Origin: Planctomycetota bacterium
Lineage (GTDB): Bacteria; Planctomycetota; J058; JAJDCQ01
DNA: 64,000 bases
Assembly (NCBI GenBank): GCA_029260755.1
Contig: JAJDCQ010000037.1
Location: 41,789 to 105,788 of the forward strand
Direction of reading: 5' to 3'
Position numbers and translations under genes: made by a program. The notes beneath the pieces are model-generated. The model had not been told where the DNA came from. It saw nothing but the letters and a program-made list of their open reading frames with translations, and searched no databases. How positions within the stretch are numbered: position 1 is the first letter of the stretch; every line of letters begins with the position of its first letter. Of this stretch, positions 34,271-43,374 are shown piece by piece.

Positions 34271-37200
34271 GTGACCGCCGAGTTCTTGCCTCCCGATCCC
34301 GGAGCCCGATCCTTCCCCGACCTCGCCCCGAGCGCCGTGGGCGGCTTCGACATCGAGGCGCTCCTCGGCGAGGGCGGGAAGGGGCGCGTCTTCCGCGCCC
34401 GCCAGCGTTCGCTCGATCGAGCCGTCGCTCTGAAGCTGCTCGACGACGGCCCGGCGATGAGCTCGAACGACCGCGAGCGCTTCGTCCGCGAGGCGCAGAG
34501 CGCCGCCCGGGTCGATCACCCGAACGTGGTGAAGGTGATCGACGCCGGCGTCGACCCGGGATCGGTGCAGCCGTTCATCGCGTTCGAGCTCGTCGAGGGC
34601 GAGGACCTCGGCGAGGTGGTCGCCCGCAACGGCCCGATCTCGGAGTCCCGCGCCCTCGACATCGGTCAGGCGATCTGTCGCGGCCTCGACGCGATCTCGC
34701 GGGCCGGCCTGATCCACCGCGACGTGAAGCCCGAGAACGTCCTCCTCACCGACGAGGGCGACGTGAAGCTCGGCGACCTCGGCCTCGCCAAGAGCGCCGA
34801 CGGCGACGCGGCGAGCATCACGCGCGCGGGCGAGATCGTCGGGACGCCCCACTACATGTCGCCCGAGCAGGCGCGCGGGCTCCCGCTCGACATCCGGAGC
34901 GACCTCTACGCCCTCGGCCTCGTCCTCTACCACGCCACGACCGGAGCGCTCCCGTTCCCCGGACGCTTCGCGATCGAGACGCTCACCCGGCGCCAGAACG
35001 AGGACTGCCCCGACCCGCGCGCGCTCGTGCCCGACCTCTCGAGCGAGATCGCCGACCTGATCGCGCGCCTCGCGGCGCGCGACCCCGACGGCCGCCCCGC
35101 CACGCCGGGCGCGGCCCTCGCCCTGTTCGGCGCGGTCGCCGGCGGCCGCAGCCTCGACGACGCGGTCGACCCGCCGGTCGTCGCCGCGCGTCCGCCGAGC
35201 GGCGACGACGCCCCGGCCGCCCGACCCCGCCGGGTGTCGTCGCGCCGGCACCCGCCGCGCAGCCAGCCGCGGCCGACGGTCCGCGAGATCACTCTCCCCG
35301 ACGGAGTCCGGAAGCGACCGGGCTCGGTCGCGCCCGTCGCGATCGGCGCCAGCCTCGTCTCGGCCGCCGTGACGGCCGCCGTCCTGTTCGCGTTCCTCCC
35401 GGAGCGGAGCGGACCCGAAGCGTCCGGCACGGAGGGAGCGATCGCCGGCGCCTCGCCCGACGCGATCCCGGCGGAGGACATGCCCCCGCTCACGGCCGCG
35501 ACCGGCGGCACGCCGGACCCCGGGGACGACGACGACGACGACACGACCGAGCCGGCGATCCCCGGTTCCACGCCGGACGAGCCACCGCCGACCCGGCCGC
35601 CGCCCGGCCCGACCGCGACCGGCGGCCCGAGCGAGACGCCGCCCGGCGCGATCCCGCGCGGCCCGACCCGCGAGGAGCTCGGCGATGACCCTCGGGTCTG
35701 GTCGCCGATCCTGGAGACGCGCGCCGCGCGCCTCGCCCGCGTCTGGGGCCGTCACGCGTTCAAGCACTCGTCGATGGGGAACGTCGTCTCGGTGAGCCGC
35801 GACGGGCGACGCGTCGTGTCGCTCTCGATCGACGGCCTCGCCGCCGTCTCGGATCTCGTCACCGGCGCCGAGCTCCGCCGGATCGCGGTGCCGCGCACGA
35901 ACCCGAGGCGCGCGGTGCGCTCCGCCGCGATCGCGCCCGACGGTCGCTTCGCCCTCATCGGCGACGACCAGGGACGCCTGCACGCGTTCGCCGCGGAGGC
36001 GAGCTCCGCCGCGCCGCCGGTCGCGAGCCGTCCCGTCCACGCCGACCTCGTCGTCGACATCCGGATCCCCGGCGACGGGCGACGGATCGTCTCCGCCGCC
36101 CGGGACGGCACGGTGATCATCACCGCGTTCGACCCCGCGACCGGACGCTTCGGCGGCGAGGAGCGCCGGATCGAGACGAAGCCGCCCGGCCGTCCGTGCA
36201 CCCTGTCGGTCTCCGGCGATGGCCATCGGCTGCTCGTCGGTTTCGACCCGAGCCCTCCCGAGAAGCCCCGGGTCGAGATCTACGACCTCGCCCAGCGGCC
36301 GTCGGTCCTCCTCCACACGCTCGCCCTGGAGGCGGGCGCGGGCGCCCCGCAGGGCGTCCTCGACCCGACCGGCCACCGCGCCCTCGTCTCGGTGAACCAG
36401 GCGACGCAGCACGCGGGGATGAAGCCGGTCCTGTGGACGATGCCGCCGCGAGGCAAGACGGCCGTCCAGCTCGACGGCGGCCACCGCGGCGTCCGGGCGA
36501 TCGCGTTCTCCGAGGACGGGAAGCGCGCGCTCACCGGCGGCTTCCACGACGGCGTCCTCGTCCTCTGGGAGCTCGAGCCCGAGCTCCGGATCCTCCACCG
36601 CATGAGCGGGCACGAGGCCGGCTGGGTCCAGGACGCCGCGTTCATCGGATCGGACCGGGCGGTCTCGATCGGCAACGACAGCGTCGTGCGACGCTGGGAC
36701 CTCGTGAGCGGCGCCGAGATCGACCCGCCGCCGCCCAGCCACATCGGCGGCGCGATGGCCGTCGCCGCGGCGCGCGCCGGCCCGACCGTCGCGACCATCG
36801 GATGGGACGGCGTCCGCATCTGGAACGGCCGGACGCGGGCGGCGCGCCTCCGGATCCGCGAGCGGATGCAGGTCGTCGCGGTCTCCCCATCGGGCGTAGG
36901 GCTCGCCGGCGGAACCGGCGCCGGGCACGTCGCGTTCCGCGATCTGCGCGGCGCGCCGGCGGGTCAGGGTCCCTGGACCTGGGTCGCGCGCGCCCCGGCC
37001 GCCGAGGGTCAGGCGCCGTCGCCGACGAGCGCGATCGCCGCGACCGAGGACCAGGTCGTGAGCGGGCACGCCGACGGCACCGTCTACACCTGGGCCGGGA
37101 ACCCGCCCTCGGGGATGCGGCTGGCGGAGGAGAGCGGGGCGGTCATCCGGGTCGAGGTGCTCCCGACCGGCCTCATCCTGGCGGTGACCGCGGACGGGAA

Positions 37201-37633
37201 GGTCGGGCTCTGGGAGGCGAACGTCGGCACCGGCGGAGGAACGCGCCGGGTGCAGATGGCGCTCCCGCCGGGCCAGGCGCCGTTCGACGCCGCCGTCACG
37301 GCCGACGGAACGCGCCTCGCGATCGTCACCGCGACGACGCTCCACGTGATCTCGCTTCCCGACGGCGGCGGGATCCTCGCGGCGCAGGGTAACTTCGACC
37401 GGATGCCGCGGCCGCGGCTCGCCTGGGCGCCCGACGGCCGCCGCCTCCTCATCGGCAACGGCCGGACGATCACGATCCTCGACATCGATCCCGGCGCGGC
37501 CCGCGCGGTCGACGAGTGGAACCTCCCGGCGCCCGGACGCTACGAGATCACCGGCGTCGCGTTCGCCGACGACGGTCGGTCGTTCTACGTGACGACCCAG
37601 CACGGGAGCACGCTCATCTTCGAGCTGAAGTGA
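34271..37633 (+). CDS. Ser/Thr protein kinase with WD40-like propeller
   Basis: A 1120-aa protein. The kinase domain (about 24-290) has LGEGGKGRVFRA, VALKLL, HRDVKPEN, DLGLAK and SPEQ, so it should be active. One membrane helix (about 356-378, AIGASLVSAAVTAAVLFAFL) is followed by a Pro/Asp-rich linker (DDDDDTTEP) and, at about 480-1120, WD40-like repeats such as 'VVSVSRDGRRVVSLSIDGLAAVSD', 'FSEDGKRALTGGFHDG' and 'SIGNDSVVRRWDLVSGAEID' (each shortened). The start is GTG 34271; no ATG fits the kinase N-terminus. It is a paralogue of the genes at 46651 and 49150, sharing the DLGLAK variant and the 'VWG...KH' block before the propeller. A hairpin and CACGGAG repeat follow. Confidence 0.87.
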   Translation: MTAEFLPPDPGARSFPDLAPSAVGGFDIEALLGEGGKGRVFRARQRSLDRAVALKLLDDGPAMSSNDRERFVREAQSAARVDHPNVVKVIDAGVDPGSVQPFIAFELVEGEDLGEVVARNGPISESRALDIGQAICRGLDAISRAGLIHRDVKPENVLLTDEGDVKLGDLGLAKSADGDAASITRAGEIVGTPHYMSPEQARGLPLDIRSDLYALGLVLYHATTGALPFPGRFAIETLTRRQNEDCPDPRALVPDLSSEIADLIARLAARDPDGRPATPGAALALFGAVAGGRSLDDAVDPPVVAARPPSGDDAPAARPRRVSSRRHPPRSQPRPTVREITLPDGVRKRPGSVAPVAIGASLVSAAVTAAVLFAFLPERSGPEASGTEGAIAGASPDAIPAEDMPPLTAATGGTPDPGDDDDDDTTEPAIPGSTPDEPPPTRPPPGPTATGGPSETPPGAIPRGPTREELGDDPRVWSPILETRAARLARVWGRHAFKHSSMGNVVSVSRDGRRVVSLSIDGLAAVSDLVTGAELRRIAVPRTNPRRAVRSAAIAPDGRFALIGDDQGRLHAFAAEASSAAPPVASRPVHADLVVDIRIPGDGRRIVSAARDGTVIITAFDPATGRFGGEERRIETKPPGRPCTLSVSGDGHRLLVGFDPSPPEKPRVEIYDLAQRPSVLLHTLALEAGAGAPQGVLDPTGHRALVSVNQATQHAGMKPVLWTMPPRGKTAVQLDGGHRGVRAIAFSEDGKRALTGGFHDGVLVLWELEPELRILHRMSGHEAGWVQDAAFIGSDRAVSIGNDSVVRRWDLVSGAEIDPPPPSHIGGAMAVAAARAGPTVATIGWDGVRIWNGRTRAARLRIRERMQVVAVSPSGVGLAGGTGAGHVAFRDLRGAPAGQGPWTWVARAPAAEGQAPSPTSAIAATEDQVVSGHADGTVYTWAGNPPSGMRLAEESGAVIRVEVLPTGLILAVTADGKVGLWEANVGTGGGTRRVQMALPPGQAPFDAAVTADGTRLAIVTATTLHVISLPDGGGILAAQGNFDRMPRPRLAWAPDGRRLLIGNGRTITILDIDPGAARAVDEWNLPAPGRYEITGVAFADDGRSFYVTTQHGSTLIFELK

Positions 37634-37671
37634 GCGGCGTGGCGACTATCAGGCTCGTTCAGGTCAGATGG

Positions 37672-37853
37672 GCTCGCCTTCGGCGAGCAGATGTCACCAC
37701 GGAGGCACGGAGACACGGAGGAGCCACTGCGTGCGCCGTATCCCGGCTCGCTCGAGCCGACCGGCTCCAGGGATGGCTCCCCCTTGTTCTCGGTCGATCG
37801 GGCTGCGACGTGGCGTGATCCGAAGCTGCTCCGTGCCTCCGTGCCTCCGTGGT
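37672..37853. repeat. Hairpin plus interrupted CACGGAG palindrome
   Basis: A perfect hairpin GCTCGCC-TTC-GGCGAGC (37672-37688) starts 39 nt after the kinase stop. It is followed by three 8-bp units CACGGAGG/CACGGAGA/CACGGAGG (37698-37721) and, about 107 nt later, by inverted units (CCTCCGTGCCTCCGTGG region, 37829-37852). Hairpin and CACGGAG units recur in the same order at 53274-53323. No coding function is apparent between the arms. Confidence 0.75.
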
Positions 37854-37888
37854 TCCATCTCTTCATCGACTCGCGCCGCCAGGCGGCG

Positions 37889-40800
37889 TCAGCGACGCGC
37901 GCCGGCGCGGAGGCGCATCCGATCGGTGATCGCGACGGCGTCGAGCCCCTGCACGCGGCGGCCGGTCAGGCGCCAGACGTCCTCGGCGAGCTCGGCGGCG
38001 TCGCGACGGAGCAGCCGGTCGACGTCCCAGAGGTGGAGCCCGGCGTCGGCGCCGTAGCTTCCGCTCGCGATGAAGCGACCGTCGGGGCTCCACGCGAGCC
38101 CCCCGATCGTCCGATCGTGCCGCCCCTGCAGGACGGCGATCGCGTCGCCGCGGAGCGCATCCCAGACCCGCACCTTCGCATCGGCGCCGCCGCTCGCCAG
38201 CCAGCGCCCGTCGGGGCTCCACGCGAGGAGCTGGAGCGACTCGTCGTGGCCGGCGAGCCGTGCCGTGACCCGCCAGGTGGCGACGTCCACCACGGCGATC
38301 GCGTTCGTCTCGCGCGCGACCGCGAGCCGTCCGCCATCCGGGCTCCACGCGGCCGCGTAGGAGGTGCCGAGCTCCAGGCGCCGGACGAGCTCGCCGCTCG
38401 CCACATCGACGATGAAGATGCCGTCGTAGACGGTGGTCATCACGAGCATCGACGAGTCGGGGCTCCAGGCGAGGCCGTAGACCTCGTGATGTCCGCCGCC
38501 GAGGTCCTTCACCTTCGTGAGCGCTCCGCCCTCGACCGACAGGATCGCCGCGACTCGGGTCTTGAAGCTCGCGGCGATCCGTCGCCCGTCCGGGCTCCAC
38601 GCGAGCGCCGTGACGTTCTTCCCCTTCGGCGCGTCGAGGCTCGCGAGCGTCTTGCCGCCCGCGACCAGGTGGAGCGCCTTCGGCCCGCCGACGACGATTC
38701 GCCGCGCGTCGGGGCTGACGGCCAGCTCGTGGACCCAGGCCGCGTCGGCGACCGGGAGCTCGGCCGAGAACCGCGGATCGTCGCCGGGACTCGCCGTCCG
38801 GACGGTCCCGTCGTGGCACGACGCGAAGAGGACGCCGTCGGGGCCGAACGCGAGGCCGCCGACGCCGCAGCCAGTCTCGAGGATCGTGCGTCCCGGCGCG
38901 CTCGGCTCGGCCTGGATCACGTGGACGCCGCCGCCGCTGGTGACGACCGCGATCCGATCGCCGCTCGGGCTCCAGGCGAGCTCGTTGACGTTGCCCTCGA
39001 CCGAGACGACCGCGGTCACCTCCGCGGCCTCGACGTCCCAGATGCGGAGATCCCGGGCGCCGGACGCGAGCACGCGCGGATCGCGCGGATGCCAGCGCAC
39101 CTGGGCCGAGCTGGCGGCCAGCTCGAGCTCGACCTTCGCGGCGCGCTTCTCCGCCGGCGTCGTGACGTCGACGATCGCGATCTTGCCGCCGCTCAGGCCT
39201 CCGGCGACGCGCGCCCCGTCGAACCGCCAGTCGGCGTCGTGAGGCCAACTGCCGACCTCGTGCTCCTCGCTCTCGCCGCCCTCGTCGCCGTCGACGAGCC
39301 GGGTGTGAAGCACCGTCTCCATGTGGGCGCCGAAGACGACGCTCGTCCCGTCGGGGCTCCAGGCGAGGGCGTCGATCGGCCCCTTGACGTTCGGGATCGA
39401 CGCGACGCGCTCTCCGCTCCCCGCGTCCCAGACGACCACCTCGCGCGTGCGCCCGGCCGTCGCCACGCGGCGTCCGTCGGGCGCCCAGGCGACCTCGTAG
39501 ACGACCCGCCGCTCGTCGCTCTCGGGCTGCAGGTCGAGGACGTGGAGGACGTCGAGCTGCTCCATGTCCCAGATACGAGCGGTCCCATCGTCGGCGACGC
39601 TGGCGACGAGGCGTGGGTCGCTGCTCCACTCGATGTCCTCGATCCAGCCGCGGTGGCCGCGGAGGACCGCGAGCTCGTCGCCGGTCGCCGCGTCCCAGAG
39701 CCGGACGGTGCGGTCCTCGCCGCCGGTGACGACGCGCTCGCCATCCGGGCTCCAGGCGACGCACGAGGCGCCGCCGGCGTGCCCCCACATGCCGCGGTAG
39801 CCGGGGTCGCCCTCGCCGTGACCCTCGAGGGCCGCCCGCTCGTCGCCGGTCGCCGCGTCGAAGATGCGGAGGTCGCCCTCGTTCGAGCTCGCCGCGAGTC
39901 GGCGTCCTTCGGGATGCCACGTCACGGAGGTCGCCTCACGTCCGAACCGGACGAGGCGGCGCCCCGGCACCGGCTCGGCGAGGTCGCCATCGGCGCCGGG
40001 CACCTCGAAGAGCACGACGGCGCCGGACGCATCGGCGGCCGCGAGGAGGCCGTCGGCGCCCCAGGCCACGCTGACCGCGCGAGCCCTGAGACCCTCGAGA
40101 CGCGCGACCACCCGCCGCGCGTCGACCGCCCACACCTCGAGGGGCACCCGCAGCAGGTCGGCCGCGATCGGCTCCTCCTCGACGATCTTCGAGCCGAAGT
40201 CGAACGAGCTCTGCACCTCGTGGGCGAGCGGATCGTCGTCGCGAGGCGAGTCGGGCACGCCGAGACCGACGGCGAGCCGGCCGGCCGGCTCCCACGCGAG
40301 CGAGGTCACCGGGCGACCCTCGGCATCGCTCGGACGAACCGCGCCGCCGGGGACGAGGGCGAGCGCCGGATCGGCCGGACCCGCCGCATCGATCGACGCC
40401 GCATCGACGAGCTCGACGACGCCCGCGTCCCCGCCGAGAGCCAGCCGCCGCCCGGCAGGCTCCCAGGCGATCGCGCGGAGACCGGCGCTCGCGGCGAGGA
40501 CGGCGCGCGGAGCCGCCTCGTCGGCGACCTCGCCGGCGACGCTCCAGATCCGGACCTCGCCGTCGACCTCGCCCGTGGCGAGCCAGCGACCGTCGGCGCT
40601 CCACGCGACCGCGGCGACGCGGCTCCGGTGACCCCGCAGCAGACCGACGCGGCGATGCCGACCGACGTCGAAGAGGGCGATCTCGCCGTCCCCGGCCACG
40701 GCGAGGCGCTCCCCGTCGGGGCTCCAGCCGAGCCGTCGAACGCCCCCGCCCGGACCGGAGAGCCGGGCGAGCGCCCGGCCGGTGTCGGCGTCCCAGATGT

Positions 40801-42349
40801 CGACGCTCCCCGACGCGCGCCCGCTCGCCAGGCGCCGACCGGTCGGGCTCCACGCGACCGAGATCGCCCGGCGCCGCGGCGCCGTCCACTCGATCGGCCG
40901 CAGCTCCTCGAGCGCCCGGACCAGCGCCGACCGGGCGCGCGCGCCCTCCCGGATGCGGAGGCTCTCGGCGGCGATCGCGCCGGCCGCCTCCCACGACTCG
41001 TCGCCGACGAGCCGCTTCGCCTTCTCGGCGAGCGCCGCGGCGAGAAGCTCATCCTTCGCCCGGCTCTCCGCCTCGGTGCGCGCCCGCGCGGTCGCCTCGG
41101 CGTCGGCGGCCACGATCGCGCGCCGCTCCGCCTCCATCGCCCGGTCGCGCTCGCGGCGGATCCGCCCGTAGCTCCAGGTGACGCCGATCGCGCCGGCGAC
41201 GGCGAGCCCGGCCAGCGCCGCGCCGGCGAAGACCGCCCCGACCGCGAGCGCTCGATGCCGGCGAGCCCACCGCCAGGCCCGGACGCGCCGGTTGAGCGGG
41301 CGAGCCTCGATCGGCTCGCCGTCGAGGAAGCGCGTCAGGTCGGCGGCGAGGGCGGCGGCGTCGGCGTAGCGCCGGGCCGGCTCCTTCTCCATGCACTTGA
41401 GGGTGATCGTCTCGAGGTCGGCGTGGATCGCGACCCGCACCTCGCGCGGAGGCGCCGGCTCCTCGGAGACGACCTTCCCGAGCACCCCGAGAAGCGTGGG
41501 GGCATCGAACGGAGGTCGACCAACGAGGACGTGATACATCACGGCGCCGAGCGAGTAGACGTCCGAGAGCGGACCCGCCGCGCCGCGCTCACCCTTCGCC
41601 TGCTCGGGGCTGGCGTAGAGCGGCGTGCCGACGAGCTGGCCGCTCAGGGTCAGGCGCTTCCGCTCCTCGAGGTCGACGGCGAGCCCGAAGTCGGTGAGGT
41701 GCGGGCGACCATCCGCGTCGAGGAGGACGTTGCCCGGCTTCACATCGCGGTGAACGATCCCCGCCGCGTGGGCGTGCGCGAGCGCGCCCGCGACGTCGCG
41801 GACGACGCCGGCGACCCGACGTCCGGACCACCGCTGCTCGCAGGCGTCCTCGAGGGTGCCCCCCTCGACGAGGTCCATCACGAGGAACGGGGCGCCCCGA
41901 TGGTCGCCGACCTCGTGGACGCTGACGATCGCAGGGTGGCGCAGCTTCGCCGCCGCGCGCCCCTCGCGAAGGAACCGCTCGCGCGCCCGATCGCCGAGGG
42001 CGGCCGGGTCGGCGACCATCTTGATCGCCACCCAGCGGCGAAGCGTCGGATCGTAGGCGCGCGCGACGACGCCCATCCCGCCCCGCCCGAGCTCCCCGAC
42101 GACGACGTAGCGACCGACCCGGCGGCTCGGGTCATCGAGGACGGCCGTGACCTCGGGAGGCAGGGTCGCCGCCGGGATGCCCGCCGGACCGGCGCTCGGA
42201 GGGACGGGAGAGGCGCGCCCGGCGGGTGCGCGCCCCGAGCCGCTCGCCCCGGGGAGGGACGGACCGCCGCCGCCGGGCGACCCGTAGCGCGCCGGAACGG
42301 GAGACGCCGGAAAGCGTCGAGAACCCCGCGGGTCGTCGGCGTGGGCCAT
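37889..42349 (-). CDS. Large Ser/Thr protein kinase with WD40 propellers
   Basis: A 1486-aa protein. A low-complexity Pro/Gly/Arg N-terminus (about 1-75) precedes the kinase domain (about 80-345) with LGRGGMGVVARA, VAIKMV, HRDVKPGN, DFGLAV and SPEQ, predicted active. A membrane helix spans about 366-392 (AVGAVFAGAALAGLAVAGAIG). An Arg/Glu/Ala-rich coiled coil (about 395-470, ERDRAMEAERRAIVAADAEA) joins to about 1000 residues of WD40 repeats with the recurring 'AWSPDGRRLA' phrase, enough for two or three propellers. The ATG at 42349 is chosen as the first start giving typical composition; a few upstream codons (to 42472) run into repeat DNA and are unlikely to be translated. The intervening repeat array separates it from uvrA. 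Confidence 0.86.
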   Translation of the reverse strand: MAHADDPRGSRRFPASPVPARYGSPGGGGPSLPGASGSGRAPAGRASPVPPSAGPAGIPAATLPPEVTAVLDDPSRRVGRYVVVGELGRGGMGVVARAYDPTLRRWVAIKMVADPAALGDRARERFLREGRAAAKLRHPAIVSVHEVGDHRGAPFLVMDLVEGGTLEDACEQRWSGRRVAGVVRDVAGALAHAHAAGIVHRDVKPGNVLLDADGRPHLTDFGLAVDLEERKRLTLSGQLVGTPLYASPEQAKGERGAAGPLSDVYSLGAVMYHVLVGRPPFDAPTLLGVLGKVVSEEPAPPREVRVAIHADLETITLKCMEKEPARRYADAAALAADLTRFLDGEPIEARPLNRRVRAWRWARRHRALAVGAVFAGAALAGLAVAGAIGVTWSYGRIRRERDRAMEAERRAIVAADAEATARARTEAESRAKDELLAAALAEKAKRLVGDESWEAAGAIAAESLRIREGARARSALVRALEELRPIEWTAPRRRAISVAWSPTGRRLASGRASGSVDIWDADTGRALARLSGPGGGVRRLGWSPDGERLAVAGDGEIALFDVGRHRRVGLLRGHRSRVAAVAWSADGRWLATGEVDGEVRIWSVAGEVADEAAPRAVLAASAGLRAIAWEPAGRRLALGGDAGVVELVDAASIDAAGPADPALALVPGGAVRPSDAEGRPVTSLAWEPAGRLAVGLGVPDSPRDDDPLAHEVQSSFDFGSKIVEEEPIAADLLRVPLEVWAVDARRVVARLEGLRARAVSVAWGADGLLAAADASGAVVLFEVPGADGDLAEPVPGRRLVRFGREATSVTWHPEGRRLAASSNEGDLRIFDAATGDERAALEGHGEGDPGYRGMWGHAGGASCVAWSPDGERVVTGGEDRTVRLWDAATGDELAVLRGHRGWIEDIEWSSDPRLVASVADDGTARIWDMEQLDVLHVLDLQPESDERRVVYEVAWAPDGRRVATAGRTREVVVWDAGSGERVASIPNVKGPIDALAWSPDGTSVVFGAHMETVLHTRLVDGDEGGESEEHEVGSWPHDADWRFDGARVAGGLSGGKIAIVDVTTPAEKRAAKVELELAASSAQVRWHPRDPRVLASGARDLRIWDVEAAEVTAVVSVEGNVNELAWSPSGDRIAVVTSGGGVHVIQAEPSAPGRTILETGCGVGGLAFGPDGVLFASCHDGTVRTASPGDDPRFSAELPVADAAWVHELAVSPDARRIVVGGPKALHLVAGGKTLASLDAPKGKNVTALAWSPDGRRIAASFKTRVAAILSVEGGALTKVKDLGGGHHEVYGLAWSPDSSMLVMTTVYDGIFIVDVASGELVRRLELGTSYAAAWSPDGGRLAVARETNAIAVVDVATWRVTARLAGHDESLQLLAWSPDGRWLASGGADAKVRVWDALRGDAIAVLQGRHDRTIGGLAWSPDGRFIASGSYGADAGLHLWDVDRLLRRDAAELAEDVWRLTGRRVQGLDAVAITDRMRLRAGARR

Positions 42350-42441
42350 GGGAGACGATGGCAGCGCGGGGGGCGGGACGCCAAGGGACGCGCGGCCCCG
42401 TTGCAGGAACAGGCCCGCGCAACGGCAATGAACCCGGACCT

Positions 42442-43331
42442 GGCAACTCGCAATCCGCGTCGTCCGCGTCATCCGCGGTTCCCACTGGGTTCAACGCCGA
42501 GAGAGACCGAACCGCGGATTTCGCGGATTACCCGGACTGATTCGGGCGTCGCCGAGCCGTCGCCGACGCGTCGCGGTGCTCCGCCCGAGACTCCTGTTCC
42601 TGGAACACGGGCACGTGATTGCCGTCGCGATGAACGATCCACAGATTTCACAGATTCCACAGATTGCCGCGGGCGGGTCCGAGTCGTCGCCGATGCCGAA
42701 ACGGGCCTCCGCGCTTCGGCGAGGGATGACCGCCTTCGGCAGCTCCTAATCGGTGGAATCTGTGTATGTGTAATCTGTGGATCGTTACCCGTTCGACGCG
42801 GGGACTCTCGTGTTCCTGGAGCGGCGCGCAGGCGTCGGCAATGAACTGCGCGCCGGCAACTCGCAATCCGCGTCGTCCGCGTAATCCGCGGTTCCTACTG
42901 GGTTCAACGCCTAAAGAGACCGAACCGCGGATTTCGCGGATTACCCGGACTGATTCGGGCGTCACCGAGCCGTCGCCGACGCGTCGCGGTGCTCCGCCCG
43001 AGACTCCTGTTCCTGGAACACGGGCACGTGATTGCCGTCGCGATGAACGATCCACAGATTTCACAGATTACACATGTGTAATCTGTGGATCGTTACCCGT
43101 TCGAAGCGGGGACTCTCGTGTTCCTGGAACGGGAGCGCAGGCGTCGGCAATGAACTGCGCGCCGGCAACTCGCAATCCGCGTCGTCCGCGTAATCCGCGG
43201 TTCCTACTGGGTTCAACGCCTAAAGAGACCGAACCGCGGATTTCGCGGATTACCCCGACTGATTCGGGCGTCGCCGTGCCATTGCCGACGCGTCGCGGTG
43301 CTCCGCCCGAAACTCCTGTTCCCGGAACGGA
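42442..43331. repeat. Array of long direct repeats containing nested interrupted palindromes
   Basis: Three copies of a long unit start with GGCAACTCGCAATCCGCG at 42442, 42855 and 43164; the third is truncated at about 43331. Each unit holds one palindrome with 9-bp tandem arms, AATCCGCG-type (for example 42452-42481) facing CGCGGATT-type (42509-42530). Between units lies a second one, CACAGATT-type (42636-42665) facing AATCTGTG-type (42753-42784). In the second copy those arms are joined into a perfect 26-bp palindrome at 43062-43087. Spacing is 413 and 309 nt. I see no gene in 42350-43374; open frames here are just the repeats. Confidence 0.85.
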
Positions 43332-43374
43332 GCGCAGGGTCTTGGCAGGAGACCTTCAGCGCGAGCAGGAGGCG

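Noticed and set aside
30479..37603. Very long open frames on the strand opposite to real genes, e.g. 20210-22978 (+), 31034-34270 (+) and 34178-37603 (-)
   Set aside because: They run antisense to genes with clear domains (HEAT, kinase-TPR, kinase-WD40). Their products are Arg/Ala/Gly-rich without motifs, as expected when GC3-rich genes leave the opposite strand open.
42442..43331. CRISPR array
   Set aside because: The repeats are 300-400 nt apart, contain palindromic arms and have no spacers of uniform length; there are no cas genes.
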